A DNA stretch of 64,000 bases from Candidatus Bartonella washoeensis Sb944nv (GCF_000278135.1 NZ_JH725023.1:433669-497668), one strand, 5' to 3'. Shown: positions 19,527-30,195, numbered from the stretch's first letter. The notes: generated by a model not told the origin, from the letters alone. Program-made: numbers and translations.

Positions 19527-21545
19527 ATGTTTGGAAGACTTACAGATCCTACTGCTGGTGCTTTTCATGCACTTGCGCATGAGCCGATCGTTTTATACAC
19601 ATGTATTGCGATTGTTGTGGGTGGCTTAATTGCTGTTATTGCTTTGACAGTACTTGGGTGGTGGGGAGTTTTATGGCGAAATTGGATTACAACAGTTGAC
19701 CATAAACGCATCGGAATTATGTATATCGTTCTTGGGATTATCATGCTTGTTCGTGGTTTTGCCGATGCGATTATGATGCGAACGCATCAGGCTTTAGCAC
19801 TTGGGAGTGAATCAGCGGGATATTTGCCACCTGATCATTTTGATCAGATTTTTTCAGCCCATGGCACTATTATGATTTTCTTCATGGCTACGCCTATTTT
19901 ATTTGGTCTTTTCAATTATCTTATACCGCTTCAAATTGGCGCTCGTGATGTTGCTTTTCCTTTTGCAAACAATTTAGGGTTTTGGATTACTGCTGCAGGA
20001 GCAATATTGATTAACATATCATTAGGTGTTGGTAATTTTGGTCGTGGTGGTTGGTTGATGTATCCACCTTTCTCCGAGTTGCAAGGTAGTCCAGATACGG
20101 GAGTAGATTATTATTTGTGGTCACTTCAGCTTTCTGGTATCGCAACGACGATGGGGGCAATCAATTTTGTTGCGACCATCATTAAAATGCGTGCTTCTGG
20201 GATGACTATGATGAGAATGCCCGTCTTTTGTTGGAGCGCTTTTGTCAGTAATGTGCTTATTTTAGTTATTTACCCTGTCTTAACTGTAGCATTCGCATTA
20301 TTGGCTTGTGATCGTTATTTAGGCATGAATTTCTTTACCAATGTTGGTGGCGGAAATCCAATGGTATGGATTAACTATGTTTGGATTTTTGGTCATCCTG
20401 AGGTTTATGTGTTGGTTGTTCCTGCTTTTGGGATTGTTTCTGAAGTTGTGTCAACTTTTTCTTCAAAACGTCTCTTTGGTTATACATCAATGGTATGGGC
20501 AATGTTGGTTATTTTAATTCTTTCGCTTGTTGTTTGGGGGCACCATTTTTTTACAATGGGTGGTGGTGAAGCTGTGAATACTTTCTTTGGTATTGCGACC
20601 ATGATCATCGCTGTTCCAACAGGTGTAAAAGTCTTTAATTGGTTGCTGACAATGTATAAAGGTCGGATTCGCTTTGAGCCTCCGATGCTGTGGTGCATGG
20701 GGATGATTTTTACGTTTGTTGGTGGTGGATTGACAGGCGTTTTGATGTCTATTGTGCCAGCTGATTGGCAGTTTCATAATTCGCTTTTTTTGGTAGCTCA
20801 TTTCCACCACACAATTATTGGGGGTGTCGTTTTTGCTTATTTAGCTGGGATTGCTTTTTGGTTTCCAAAAGTTTTCGGTTATAAGCCGAATCGATTACTG
20901 GGTATTGCATCTTTCTGGTGTTGGTTTATTGGTTTTTACCTTGCTTTTTTCCCAGTCTATGCACTTGGTTTAATGGGTGCGACGCGTCGTCTCCAACATT
21001 ACATGGAACCTAGTTGGCAGCCGATGTTTATGATTGCTGCACTGGGCGCCTTTATTATCTTGCTGGGTATTCTTTGTTTTGTGCTGCAAGTTGTTTTGGT
21101 AATTTGGTACGGTATCAAGCATAAGGGACGTTTACCTGTAACATTAAATGATTCCTGGGGTGATGCGCGTACGCTTGAATGGTTTACTTCCTCACCGCCT
21201 CCTTCTTACAATTTTGCAATTATTCCACAGGTACAATCTGATGATGCTTATTGGAATATGAAGAAGAGTGGTTATCAGCGTCCGACAAGTGGATTTACAA
21301 AAATTCATATGCCGTCAAATACGTCGGCTGGAATTATTGCAGGATTCTTTTCGTTAGTTGTTGGTTTTGCCCTTGTTTGGCATATTTGGTGGCTTGTCGC
21401 GATTGGATTAATTGGTTTTATTGCAACGATTGTGTGTCATTCGTTAACAGGTGATCACCATGGCTACTATATTCCAGCTGAAGAGGTGCAGAAAACAGAG
21501 GAAACCTTTACAGCTGTTCTTAAAGAACAAGGAGTAACAGTATGA
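19527..21545 (+). CDS. cyoB: cytochrome bo3-type ubiquinol oxidase subunit I
   Basis: Catalytic haem-copper subunit, 672 residues with many membrane helices. The haem-copper site is seen in WIFGHPEVYVLVVPAFG (about 285-301; CuB His and the His-Tyr crosslink), GHHFFTMGGG (about 340) and HFHHTIIGG (about 427-435). Reduces oxygen to water with electrons from ubiquinol while pumping protons. Its stop overlaps the cyoC start by 4 bases (ATGA). Confidence 0.97.
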   Translation: MFGRLTDPTAGAFHALAHEPIVLYTCIAIVVGGLIAVIALTVLGWWGVLWRNWITTVDHKRIGIMYIVLGIIMLVRGFADAIMMRTHQALALGSESAGYLPPDHFDQIFSAHGTIMIFFMATPILFGLFNYLIPLQIGARDVAFPFANNLGFWITAAGAILINISLGVGNFGRGGWLMYPPFSELQGSPDTGVDYYLWSLQLSGIATTMGAINFVATIIKMRASGMTMMRMPVFCWSAFVSNVLILVIYPVLTVAFALLACDRYLGMNFFTNVGGGNPMVWINYVWIFGHPEVYVLVVPAFGIVSEVVSTFSSKRLFGYTSMVWAMLVILILSLVVWGHHFFTMGGGEAVNTFFGIATMIIAVPTGVKVFNWLLTMYKGRIRFEPPMLWCMGMIFTFVGGGLTGVLMSIVPADWQFHNSLFLVAHFHHTIIGGVVFAYLAGIAFWFPKVFGYKPNRLLGIASFWCWFIGFYLAFFPVYALGLMGATRRLQHYMEPSWQPMFMIAALGAFIILLGILCFVLQVVLVIWYGIKHKGRLPVTLNDSWGDARTLEWFTSSPPPSYNFAIIPQVQSDDAYWNMKKSGYQRPTSGFTKIHMPSNTSAGIIAGFFSLVVGFALVWHIWWLVAIGLIGFIATIVCHSLTGDHHGYYIPAEEVQKTEETFTAVLKEQGVTV

Positions 21546-22207
21546 CTGCGATGACAATGGATAAGACTCATATTGATGAGCATCATCACGACAGTAGTTC
21601 GATAATGACATTTGGTTTTTGGGTTTATATTCTTTCGGATTTGATCCTGTTCGCGACACTTTTTTCAAGTTTTGCTGTTTTTTCTGCTTCTTATGGTGGA
21701 GGAAAAGCGGGCAATGAGTTTATTGATTTAAAATTTGTTTTGGTTGAAACTGCCATCTTATTGCTGTCATCAATTACTTATGGGTTTGTAATGGTGCAAG
21801 CGCATAAGGGTAATATTAGTGGTGTGCGTTTTTGGATGGCTATTACCTTTGTGCTTGGGTTGTGTTTTATTGGAATGGAAGTTTATGAATTTCATGAACT
21901 TTTAAACGAGGTGTTCTATTACGATCCTAGTGCTTATGCTGGTATTGATCCGACAACAGGTTTACAACTTTTTGGACGAGAGGTGTTATCTGCATATTGG
22001 TCAGCATTTTTTGCTTTGGTTGGTACGCATGGTCTTCATGTAAGTGTTGGTCTTCTCTGGATGATAGTGATGTTTTTTCATCTTCGTCGTCGTGGCTTGG
22101 ATCAAGACAATGAAACACGTTTGGCATGCCTTTCAATTTTCTGGCATTTACTGGACATTGTGTGGGTTGGTGTTTTCACCATGGTTTATCTGTTAGGAGC
22201 ATTGTAA
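21542..22207 (+). CDS. cyoC: cytochrome bo3-type ubiquinol oxidase subunit III
   Basis: A 221-residue, five-helix membrane subunit of the quinol oxidase. GFWVYILSDLILFATLFSSF near the N-terminus and GTHGLHVSVGLLWM (about 161-174) are typical of subunit III. It overlaps cyoB by 4 bases and its stop overlaps the cyoD start by one base, which indicates coupled translation. Confidence 0.95.
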   Translation: MTAMTMDKTHIDEHHHDSSSIMTFGFWVYILSDLILFATLFSSFAVFSASYGGGKAGNEFIDLKFVLVETAILLLSSITYGFVMVQAHKGNISGVRFWMAITFVLGLCFIGMEVYEFHELLNEVFYYDPSAYAGIDPTTGLQLFGREVLSAYWSAFFALVGTHGLHVSVGLLWMIVMFFHLRRRGLDQDNETRLACLSIFWHLLDIVWVGVFTMVYLLGAL

Positions 22208-22920
22208 TGAGTACGCATAACAAAACACATAGTCCCAGTACTGGTTCCTATTTAGTTGGCTTTATTCTAGCTGTATTTTTTACTTTGGCCTCTTTTATTC
22301 CTGTAATGTATGGGATGATGGATAGTTGGGCAATTAGCACGAAGGTTGCATATCTTATTGGGATGGCAATTATTCAGATTATAGTGCAGATTGTTTTCTT
22401 TTTGCATTTGAACTCTGGTCCTGATGCAAAATGGAATTTAAGCGCCTTATGGTTTGCGGTTATCTGCGTTGTTGTTATCATTGGGGGTACTTGGTGGGCT
22501 ATTTCCCATTTGAATTATAATATGATGGGTGGTTCAGGACGGGTTATTGAACCGGATGTGTCGGGTAGAGAGAGTTCTTCGGTATCGGAAAAATTAAATA
22601 CACAAGAGCCGGTGGAACAATTATCAGACCAAAAAATGCCTTTGGAGCAAGTGCCAAATTCCCAGGATTCTATAGGACAGGTTCCAGGCTCTGAAATGCC
22701 TGTGGGACAAGTACCTGATGAGCAGGGTTCTATAGGACAGGTTCCAGGCTCTGAGATGCCTGTGGGGCAAGTACTTGATGAGCAGGGTTCTATAGGACAG
22801 GTTCCAGGCTCTGAAATGCCTGTGGGGCAAGTACTTGATGAGCAGGGTTCTATAGGACAGATACCGAGCTCTGAGATGCCTGTGGAGCAAGTACCTGATG
22901 CGCAGATTCCTGTAGAGTAG
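22207..22920 (+). CDS. cyoD: ubiquinol oxidase subunit IV with a repetitive C-terminal extension
   Basis: Residues 1-108 are an ordinary CyoD: three membrane helices including SYLVGFILAVFFTLASFIP and FFLHLNSGPDAKWNLSALWF. The ATG at 22207 overlaps the cyoC stop (TAATG). The protein then continues to residue 237, about twice the family length. The tail is soluble and acidic with 20-residue repeats of the form VPGSEMPVGQVLDEQGSIGQ. Topology of CyoD would put the tail on one face of the membrane, probably outside the oxidase core. The tail ends at a TAG that replaces the CAG found at the same place in the other repeats. No function for the tail is known to me. Confidence 0.9.
   Translation: MSTHNKTHSPSTGSYLVGFILAVFFTLASFIPVMYGMMDSWAISTKVAYLIGMAIIQIIVQIVFFLHLNSGPDAKWNLSALWFAVICVVVIIGGTWWAISHLNYNMMGGSGRVIEPDVSGRESSSVSEKLNTQEPVEQLSDQKMPLEQVPNSQDSIGQVPGSEMPVGQVPDEQGSIGQVPGSEMPVGQVLDEQGSIGQVPGSEMPVGQVLDEQGSIGQIPSSEMPVEQVPDAQIPVE
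22621..22920 (+). repeat. five 60-bp tandem repeats in the 3' end of cyoD
   Basis: Units begin at 22621, 22681, 22741, 22801 and 22861, each exactly 60 bases. Units 2-4 differ by only a few bases; units 1 and 5 are more diverged. The first part of a sixth, degraded unit follows the stop codon (22921 to about 22965, reading LVSTEIPV). Exact length keeps the frame, so unit number could change without disrupting the gene. Confidence 0.95.
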
Positions 22921-23306
22921 TTGGTAAGCACAGAAATTCCCGTGTAAAGATTGCTTAAATACGTAAGATTTCGTAAGGCAAGCACTAGCACGGGACGCCG
23001 AATAGTCTTTTGAGGATTTGTCGTAACGATTTTAAATCTGCTTTCATTTTTATAAGGGAAGCCGTGTATGAGTTAGCGAAACTTTATTTTGTTTGAGGTA
23101 AACAGTAATTTATACAACATATAAGCAACGATATTTGTACAGTTTAGTACGCAGAGCATGAGAACCTCTAAAAGATTATTCATACTATATCAAAATAAAG
23201 TTACGAATAGGTAGTACTTCAGACCCAATGAATTTATATTAAAGATATTGTACTTGAAGGTATTTATAATTAAAATCAAAGATTTAGGAAATCATCAGGA
23301 AATTTA
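22921..23306. other. gap between cyoD and gpsA
   Basis: No gene. The first 45 bases are a degraded continuation of the cyoD repeat. The rest is AT-rich, presumably with the gpsA promoter. SURF1, common after cyoD in relatives, is not here. Confidence 0.5.
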
Positions 23307-24329
23307 ATGAATACCGTTTCGATGACAATTGTTGGTGCGGGTTCTTATGGCACTGCATTAGCTGTTACGCTTGCGCGTAACGGCCATAGTGTTATACTCT
23401 GGGGACATGATCCTCAAAATATCAAAGAATTACAGAAATATCGTTGTAATCAGGCATTTTTACCCGGTGTTCTATTTCCTGAAAATCTATCACTTGAAGC
23501 TTCGCTTGAAACTGCAATAACGGCAAGTCGCAATATATTCATTGCAGTTCCAAGTCATGTATTTCATCAGGTATTGTACAATGTTCAACCTTATTTGGAT
23601 CAACATTCACGTATTATTTGGGCAACGAAAGGCTTAGAACATGGTACGGGACGTCTTTTACAAGAAGTTGCTCGCGAGATTTTAGGTGATAAAATTCCTT
23701 TAGCTGTTTTTTCTGGACCGACTTTTGCTAAAGAGTTGGCTATTGGCTTGCCTACTGCAATTACAGTAGCAGCTTCTGATGCCGAATTTAGTGAAGAACT
23801 ACAGAAACTTTTCCATTGTGATAAAAGTTTTAGAGTTTATAAAAACCTAGATATGATTGGTGTTCAAGTAGGGGGAGCAGTTAAAAACGTTATTGCTATT
23901 GGGGCAGGAATGTCAGACGGTATGGGATTTGGAGCAAATGCTAGAATAGCTCTCATCACACGAGGTTTAGCTGAAATTAGTCGCTTAGGCATCGCTATGG
24001 GCGCTGAACTTTCCACTTTTATGGGAATGACAGGCTTGGGTGATCTAGTCTTAACTTGCACTGATAACCAATCGCGTAACCGTCGTTTTGGAGTACTGCT
24101 TGGCCAAGGAATGGATATCGAAGAAGCAAAAAAACAGATTGGTCAGATTGTTGAAGGCTATTTAAATACCAAAGAAGTGCATATGTTAGCACAACGTACC
24201 GGGGTAGAAATGCCAATTGCAGAGCAAGTTTATCACGTTCTCTATTGTGGTAAATGTGTATCCGAAGCAGCCAATACATTACTGAACCGTTCACTCAAAG
24301 ACGAAATGCATGATATAGTACAATTTTAA
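23307..24329 (+). CDS. gpsA: glycerol-3-phosphate dehydrogenase [NAD(P)+]
   Basis: Makes sn-glycerol 3-phosphate from dihydroxyacetone phosphate for phospholipid synthesis. The 340-residue protein has the nucleotide-binding [18 protein letters not shown] (about 10-27), [19 protein letters not shown] (about 137-155), the catalytic lysine region [16 protein letters not shown] (about 193-208) and [20 protein letters not shown] (about 246-265). Single gene by spacing; an AT-rich gap of about 230 bases follows, then convergent fabI. Confidence 0.96.
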   Translation: MNTVSMTIVGAGSYGTALAVTLARNGHSVILWGHDPQNIKELQKYRCNQAFLPGVLFPENLSLEASLETAITASRNIFIAVPSHVFHQVLYNVQPYLDQHSRIIWATKGLEHGTGRLLQEVAREILGDKIPLAVFSGPTFAKELAIGLPTAITVAASDAEFSEELQKLFHCDKSFRVYKNLDMIGVQVGGAVKNVIAIGAGMSDGMGFGANARIALITRGLAEISRLGIAMGAELSTFMGMTGLGDLVLTCTDNQSRNRRFGVLLGQGMDIEEAKKQIGQIVEGYLNTKEVHMLAQRTGVEMPIAEQVYHVLYCGKCVSEAANTLLNRSLKDEMHDIVQF

Positions 24330-24560
24330 ACCATGAGATAATAGGATAACACTTTAGCAAACTGTAAGCTTATATGAGTCAATTTTTATGCAATATAAGT
24401 TAAGCACATGAAAAACTTAGGTATTGTCTAAGAGGTGTCTTTGAAAATAGGCTCTTTCTTACATTTATATGTGTCATTTACATTAGAGAAAACACTTAAT
24501 ATACTTCTAAAATAGTAATAGAAATATTCATTTTGCAATTTTAAAAACTGTTATCGATAA

Positions 24561-25379
24561 TCATTCTCCCTGAGTTTCATCGCTCTTTTTTAATTCTTCA
24601 AGTGTTGGCATAGACATAATGTTATAACCTGAATCAACATAATGAATTTCACCAGTAACGCCTGATGATAAATCAGAGAGTAAGTAAAGAGCAGATTTTC
24701 CGATTTCATTAATGTTTACGGTGCGGCGTAGTGGCGCATTACGGCGTTGATATGAAAAGATTGCTCGCGCAGCTGCAATACCATTTCCAGCTAAAGTCCT
24801 AACAGGACCAGCTGAAATTGCATTAACGCGAATATTTTGAGGCCCAAAATCTGCTGCTAAATAGCGTACCATAGCTTCTAAAGCAGCTTTAGCAACACCC
24901 ATGATATTGTAATTAGGTACAACTTGCTGTGAAGCTCCATAAGTAAGTGTTAATAGCGTTCCCCCATTGGGCATAAGTTTACCAGCGCGTTGGGCAATTT
25001 CAGTAAAGGAATAAGCTGAAATGACCATTGTGCGGTTAAAGTTTTCTCGTGTTGTGACATCAACGTAACGTCCTTTTAGTTGAGTCTTATCTGAAAAACC
25101 AATAGCATGAACAACGAAATCAATAGTTTTCCATTCTTTTTCAAGTCGTTCAAAAACATGATCGACGTTTTCAATTTTTTCAACATCACATTCAAGCAAC
25201 AATTTGCAGCCGAGTTTTTCTGCTAATGGTTGAACACGTTTCCCGAATGCATCTCCTTGATAGGTAAATGCTAATTCAGCACCTGCTTCTGCTAGTTGAC
25301 ACGCGATGCCCCAAGCAATTGAATGGTCATTTGCAACCCCCATAATAAGGCCACGTTTGCCCTCCATCAAACCTTTCAT
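24561..25379 (-). CDS. fabI: enoyl-[acyl-carrier-protein] reductase (NADH), FabI type
   Basis: Short-chain dehydrogenase family enzyme for the last step of fatty acid elongation, 272 residues. GVANDHSIAWGIACQLAE (about 15-32) is the cofactor site, and the catalytic Tyr-x6-Lys is in YNIMGVAKAALEA (about 158-170). Last gene of the minus-strand run fabA-fabB-fabI, 49 bases after fabB. Confidence 0.95.
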   Translation of the reverse strand: MKGLMEGKRGLIMGVANDHSIAWGIACQLAEAGAELAFTYQGDAFGKRVQPLAEKLGCKLLLECDVEKIENVDHVFERLEKEWKTIDFVVHAIGFSDKTQLKGRYVDVTTRENFNRTMVISAYSFTEIAQRAGKLMPNGGTLLTLTYGASQQVVPNYNIMGVAKAALEAMVRYLAADFGPQNIRVNAISAGPVRTLAGNGIAAARAIFSYQRRNAPLRRTVNINEIGKSALYLLSDLSSGVTGEIHYVDSGYNIMSMPTLEELKKSDETQGE

Positions 25380-25428
25380 ATTATTCTCCGTAAGACCGTG
25401 CTTTTTTTAACCAGCTCAGAACTCCTGT

Positions 25429-26649
25429 TCATGCATAGCGTTGGAAAATGAGCGTTGCATTGGTACCGCCAAAGCCAAATGTATTTGACAATACAGTATT
25501 AAGTTGTTGATGATCGCGGCGTTTACGAACAATTGGCATATCGGCAAAAGCTGGATCAAGCTCTTCAATATGGGCACTCTCGCAAATAAAATTGTGATTC
25601 ATCATTAACAGTGTATAGATCGCTTCTTGAACGCCTGCAGCACCCAAGGAATGACCAGTTAGAGATTTTGTAGCGGAAATTGGTGGGCATTGATCACCAG
25701 CTCCGAATATACGGCGGATTGCTTCTATTTCAGGGGGATCACCAACAGGTGTTGCTGTTGCATGGGGATTGATATAATCAATTTTATTGTTTACAGTCGC
25801 GAGCGCCATGCGCATGCACCGCTCTGCTCCCTCTCCAGATGGAGAGACCATATCGTGCCCATCGGATGTTGCACCATAACCAACAATTTCTCCGTAGATT
25901 TTTGCACCACGTGCTTTAGCGATTTCTAGTTCTTCGAGAACCAAAACACCAGCCCCACCAGCAATAACAAATCCATCACGATTAGCATCATAAGCACGCG
26001 AAGCTTTCTCTGGTACATCGTTATATTTGCTGGACATAGCACCCATAGCATCGAATAAAACAGATAATGTCCAATCCAAATCTTCGCAGCCACCAGCAAA
26101 GATACGATTTTGCTTGCCATATTGTATTAATTCGTAAGCATTGCCAATACAATGGTTAGAGGTGGCACACGCTGAAGAAATTGAATAGTTTACTCCTTTA
26201 ATTTTAAAAAAAGTCGCAAGTGTTGCGGACGCTGTAGAACTCATTGCTTTAGGAACGACAAAAGGACCTACGCGCTTTGGACTTTTTTGACGCGTAATGT
26301 CAGCAGCCTCAACGATTGACTGAGTTGAAGCACCTCCAGAGCCCATAATAATACCCGTGTGTTCATTTGATACTTCATGAGGTTCCAAACCCGCATCAGC
26401 AATTGCTTGATCCATGGCGATATGATTCCAAGCAGTTCCACGTCCATGAAAGCGCAAAGCACGTCGATCGACCAGTTCTTCTATATTAATATCAGGCTTA
26501 CCGTAAACTCTGCTACGGAAGCCTAATTTAGCATATTGGGTTGCATAAGAAATCCCAGACTTTGCTTCACGTAAACTGGTTAAAACGGTTTGAGGATTAT
26601 TTCCAATAGCGGAGACAATTCCCATTCCGGTTACAACAACTCGACGCAT
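25429..26649 (-). CDS. fabB: 3-oxoacyl-[acyl-carrier-protein] synthase I
   Basis: Condensing enzyme needed for unsaturated fatty acid synthesis with FabA. The thiolase-fold triad is complete: Cys in [12 protein letters not shown] (about 162), His in [11 protein letters not shown] (about 298) and His in [14 protein letters not shown] (about 334). 406 residues is the normal length. Sits 41 bases downstream of fabA. Confidence 0.96.
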   Translation of the reverse strand: MRRVVVTGMGIVSAIGNNPQTVLTSLREAKSGISYATQYAKLGFRSRVYGKPDINIEELVDRRALRFHGRGTAWNHIAMDQAIADAGLEPHEVSNEHTGIIMGSGGASTQSIVEAADITRQKSPKRVGPFVVPKAMSSTASATLATFFKIKGVNYSISSACATSNHCIGNAYELIQYGKQNRIFAGGCEDLDWTLSVLFDAMGAMSSKYNDVPEKASRAYDANRDGFVIAGGAGVLVLEELEIAKARGAKIYGEIVGYGATSDGHDMVSPSGEGAERCMRMALATVNNKIDYINPHATATPVGDPPEIEAIRRIFGAGDQCPPISATKSLTGHSLGAAGVQEAIYTLLMMNHNFICESAHIEELDPAFADMPIVRKRRDHQQLNTVLSNTFGFGGTNATLIFQRYA

Positions 26650-26690
26650 TCATACCTCCTTGTTTATGTCTCTTCTAATGGAAATAATTT

Positions 26691-27200
26691 TTAGTCTTCT
26701 TTAAATAAAGCAACACGCAAATCACTCGCTTTATAGATGGCTTCTCCATCTGCTTTTACCCATCCATCTGCTATGCCTAAGACCAAAGTTCCACGCCGGA
26801 TACGTTTAAAATCTATTCTATATTCAAGAAGTTTGGTTTTTGGAGTGACCATACCCGATAATTTTACTTCACCTGTCGATATAGCTCTCCCTTTTCCTGG
26901 TTCGCCTAGCCAACCAAGAAAAAAACCTGTTAATTGCCACATGCCATCGAGACCAAGACACCCTGGCATAACAGGATCACCTATAAAGTGACAATCAAAG
27001 AACCATAGGTCTGGAGTAATGTCAAATTCGGCGCGAACCATTCCCTTACCATATTCACCACCAGTTTCACTGATTTCGTTGATTCGATGAATCATCAACA
27101 TGGGTGGTGCTGGTAATTGTGCGTTACCTTTACCAAACATTTCGCCGCGAGCGCAGCTTAGAAGCTCTTCATAAGTGTAGCGAGACTTTTGTTCAGTCAT
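26691..27200 (-). CDS. fabA: 3-hydroxydecanoyl-ACP dehydratase/isomerase
   Basis: Introduces the cis double bond in unsaturated fatty acids. The start at 27200 ([14 protein letters not shown]) follows a GGAG site five bases upstream and gives 169 residues, the family length; codons further upstream are not likely used. The catalytic His lies in [17 protein letters not shown] (about 67-83) and the Asp in LGLDGMWQL. Divergent from irr, an arrangement shared by Rhizobiales. Confidence 0.95.
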   Translation of the reverse strand: MTEQKSRYTYEELLSCARGEMFGKGNAQLPAPPMLMIHRINEISETGGEYGKGMVRAEFDITPDLWFFDCHFIGDPVMPGCLGLDGMWQLTGFFLGWLGEPGKGRAISTGEVKLSGMVTPKTKLLEYRIDFKRIRRGTLVLGIADGWVKADGEAIYKASDLRVALFKED

Positions 27201-27431
27201 TGTTACTCCATTTATTTGCATATATTTTTATCTGCGCTTTCCCCCCAACATACTTTTAGAGCAAATTTTAAGGAGAGGGAAATGATTTTATATCATTTTT
27301 GATGACAAAAGCGCTTTTTTATGTATCTTGCGTTGTAGGTTATTAAAATGTAATAAGAAATTATATCATATTGTCCCCATTTTTTTGTATTTTAACTTTA
27401 TTGTAACAGAAATGTATTGTGGTTTTATAAT

Positions 27432-27932
27432 ATGTCGTTGAGTGCAGACAATTTAGGTTTGAATGAAGAAGAACAGTCCACAAAAGATTGTGGAAAGGTG
27501 GCGAGTTATTATTCCATATCTATGTTAGAGAAACATTTGCGTCAAAATGGTTTGCGACCTACACGCCAGCGATTAGAACTTGCCAATATGATTTTTTCTA
27601 AAGGCAACTGTCACATTGCTGCTGAAGAGCTTCATGAAGAAGCAATGAGGTTGGGTGTGCCTGTGTCTTTAGCAACTGTTTATAATACGCTTCATCAATT
27701 TACGGAAGCAGGGTTGTTACGGATTATTGCTGTAGAAGGTTCGAAAACTTGGTTTGATACCAATACATCTGATCACTATCATTTTTATATAGAAGGCGAA
27801 AATCGTATTCTTGATATTCCTTGCAGTTTGGAAGAAGCTCCTATTATTGGCAATTTGCCTCAACCACCAGAAGGTATGGAGATTTCGCATGTTGATTTGA
27901 TAGTTCGGTTAAAACCAAAAAAACTGACTTGA
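27432..27932 (+). CDS. irr: iron response regulator Irr (Fur family)
   Basis: Fur-superfamily regulator of haem and iron genes in Rhizobiales, active under low iron. The 166-residue reading starts at 27432 (MSLSADNLG); a TTG at 27417 is an upstream alternative. The winged-helix has GLRPTRQRLELANMIF (about 40-55) and VPVSLATVYNTLHQFTEAGLL (split motif, about 77-97). The histidine motif SDHYHFYIEGE (about 113-123) is Irr-like. No Cys-Pro haem regulatory motif is seen near the N-terminus. Divergent from fabA. Confidence 0.93.
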   Translation: MSLSADNLGLNEEEQSTKDCGKVASYYSISMLEKHLRQNGLRPTRQRLELANMIFSKGNCHIAAEELHEEAMRLGVPVSLATVYNTLHQFTEAGLLRIIAVEGSKTWFDTNTSDHYHFYIEGENRILDIPCSLEEAPIIGNLPQPPEGMEISHVDLIVRLKPKKLT

Positions 27933-27990
27933 TTATAGAATGTCAGAGAATTCAATAGGAATAAAGATTAGATTTTGTTGGTTTTAAAAT

Positions 27991-28563
27991 TCACCAACGG
28001 TTTATTTTTTCATCAGGATAGATTCCCCATAACTGGGGTTGCGGAAGCCATCCGCGGGTATTATTAATATTAAGTTCGCACCACTGTCCGTTGCATTGCC
28101 GAATATTACCAATGACATTAGGCTCTACTTCTGCCACAATTTCTGCATTGTCTGCAGGTTTTTTGCGAAGCATCAGTCTTTTTGTTTTATCTTTTTGCCA
28201 TGGAATAGTTATAGCAGTTCGCTTTCCTGATAAAAGCGACTGATAAACCCACCCTTCATCCCCTTCTGCATCACGAATTTTGCGCCATTGATCGTATTCT
28301 TGGATGATTTCAATAGGTAAGCCCTGTTTTTTGTAAGTAAAAATGATAGAATAATGACTTCCAGGGCCGACGCGCACATTAACACGGGTGGGCTTAATCG
28401 AAGCAAATCGCGGGAGTGGTAAACCACTTGGTCCTAGATTTTGCTGTAAATTTTGATTGAGTGTTTGTGCGTGCAAAAAACGAGGTGAACTAAATACAAA
28501 AACTCCTGCCATTAAGATAAATGACGCAAGCACTGAAAATCGAAACCAAATAAAATGTTGCAC
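27991..28563 (-). CDS. exported SH3-domain protein
   Basis: A protein of 190 residues from GTG 28563, chosen because it places a hydrophobic signal segment (FSVLASFILMAGVFVFSS) near the N-terminus; a TTG at 28638 would add 25 residues. After cleavage near LHAQ, two bacterial SH3-like repeats follow: RVNVRVGPGSHYSIIFTYKK...DEGWVYQSLL and LMLRKKPADNAEIVAE...GWLPQPQLWGIY. Such domains often bind peptidoglycan or proteins in the periplasm. Function unknown; convergent with irr. Confidence 0.85.
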   Translation of the reverse strand: MQHFIWFRFSVLASFILMAGVFVFSSPRFLHAQTLNQNLQQNLGPSGLPLPRFASIKPTRVNVRVGPGSHYSIIFTYKKQGLPIEIIQEYDQWRKIRDAEGDEGWVYQSLLSGKRTAITIPWQKDKTKRLMLRKKPADNAEIVAEVEPNVIGNIRQCNGQWCELNINNTRGWLPQPQLWGIYPDEKINRW

Positions 28564-29745
28564 ACTTAAACTCTTTATCTCTTCGTTTCTATATATTAGC
28601 AATCTAAGATCTAGAAGATAGGATCGAGAACTGATCAAAGCTATGGCATAGCTCTAGTTAAAGAGATCTAAACAATGAGGAAATTGTTACAAGAATATCG
28701 AAATAAGTAAGATAAAAATTTGAATTTCTTAGTGGTCGCTTTTTTGATCGAGTGTGGTTGTAAGTCAATATCCAGTTTTCATGCAGTATCTGTTTGAGAC
28801 AAATATTGAGATGGTTGAGTGCTTTGAGAGTTGTATCAGCTTTTGTATAACAGATGGTAGTAAAGTATTGCGTCTATCTGTTTTTTTCTGAAACGGGGAT
28901 AAAGCTAATTCGTATTATGATCAAAAAATTGTTCAATAATAGGTCGATAAGGAAGGGGCATGTGATGTGAAAAGGAGTGTTTTAGAATGGGTGCAACATA
29001 TGATTAATAAATCATTTAAATGCAAGAACATTAGAAACATTGAGGGTAAACCAATATAGAGTGTGGCTGCCTTATGACTTCATAAACGTAAAGATGTTGG
29101 TTTTCAGTGCCAACGTTTTTTACAGATTTTCCAGTTTTTTCATAGGCTACTACGATTTTATTCAGTGGTAATACTGTATACATTAAAAGCAGATTGCACT
29201 ACATAGGCACATATTAGTTTCAGAATATTATGAAACACTAAAGGTTACAGAATTTTACCGCTTCATTTAATTAAGTTAGGGGGGAAGAGATAGCTTTTCC
29301 GGTGTTATATTTAAATGGACATAATTGCATATCGTAACAGTAATGCGTATTTTCAATTTAATATGATTAAGGCAACTTGAAAGATATTAGATGTCTGGTC
29401 CAGATAAGAAAACACACAGGATTTGTGCGCACAGAAAAATTGTATTGAGAAATTATAATAAAATGCCTCACACAAACGCATCTTGCGCTGCAGTAGATAC
29501 GCTTAAAAATTTCAAACAGATGATCTTCTTCTATCGTTTGAAATCTCTAAAAGCCATTCCCCAATACTACTTGATACAGAATCAACCATTATTCCAGATA
29601 AAAAATACACAAAAGAACATTGAACAAAGAAAACCAAAAGCGAAAGAACTTCACTCGCAGCATCATATAATTACAAGTTCTACAGATATTTTGTCTACAC
29701 TATTGCTAGCGCTATTTATAACACACCAACAAAAGCAAAAGCGCA
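28564..29745. other. gene-poor stretch between the SH3 gene and rpsU
   Basis: About 1.2 kb in which no real gene is recognised on either strand. A 146-codon plus-strand open frame (29391-29831) runs into the opposite strand of rpsU, has a low-complexity Lys/Gln/Ile composition and no recognisable domain, and is judged spurious. The DNA is probably decayed. Confidence 0.5.
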
Positions 29746-29979
29746 TTACCTTACAGCAGCAGTACGGCCATTGCCCACAAGACCTTCCCTTTGTGCACGT
29801 TTACGGGCAAGCTTACGTGTACGACGGATAGCTTCAGCTTTCTCCCGTGCACGCTTCTCCGATGGCTTTTCATAATATCCACGCATTTTCATTTCACGGA
29901 AGATGCCTTCACGCTGCATCTTTTTCTTAAGCGCGCGGAGCGCTTGATCAACATTATTATCACGAACGAGTACTTGCAC
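29746..29979 (-). CDS. rpsU: 30S ribosomal protein S21
   Basis: Small basic protein of 77 residues of the 30S subunit involved in initiation. [20 protein letters not shown] at the start and the central [20 protein letters not shown] identify it; the C-terminus is Arg/Lys-rich. Alone on the minus strand with gaps on both sides. Confidence 0.95.
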   Translation of the reverse strand: MQVLVRDNNVDQALRALKKKMQREGIFREMKMRGYYEKPSEKRAREKAEAIRRTRKLARKRAQREGLVGNGRTAAVR

Positions 29980-30195
29980 TATTTATCCTGCTTTGTTTCA
30001 GTGTCATAAATAATAGGAAAAAATCCAGTTCCTTTTAAGTAGATACCTAAAAGAAGACCCATCATACGTACATTATACGTATGATGTAAGCACACATATC
30101 ACACAAATAAGGCGTTTGTCTATATCGCTTTTTAAAATTCTATGCTTTTTGCTGTAAGGAGCTTGTTATCATTGATTGAGTTTACAAGTCTGAGT

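Noticed and set aside
22681..22920. tandem repeats considered as a CRISPR array
   Set aside because: The units are contiguous with no unique spacers and encode an in-frame peptide repeat.
22515..22991. 158-codon minus-strand open frame rich in Cys/Pro/Gly repeats
   Set aside because: It is the reverse of the cyoD tandem repeats; a repeat with no stop in one strand readily opens the other. No start signal or family match.
29391..29831. 146-codon plus-strand open frame near rpsU
   Set aside because: It overlaps the 3' end of rpsU on the opposite strand, has biased composition and no domain or ribosome binding site.
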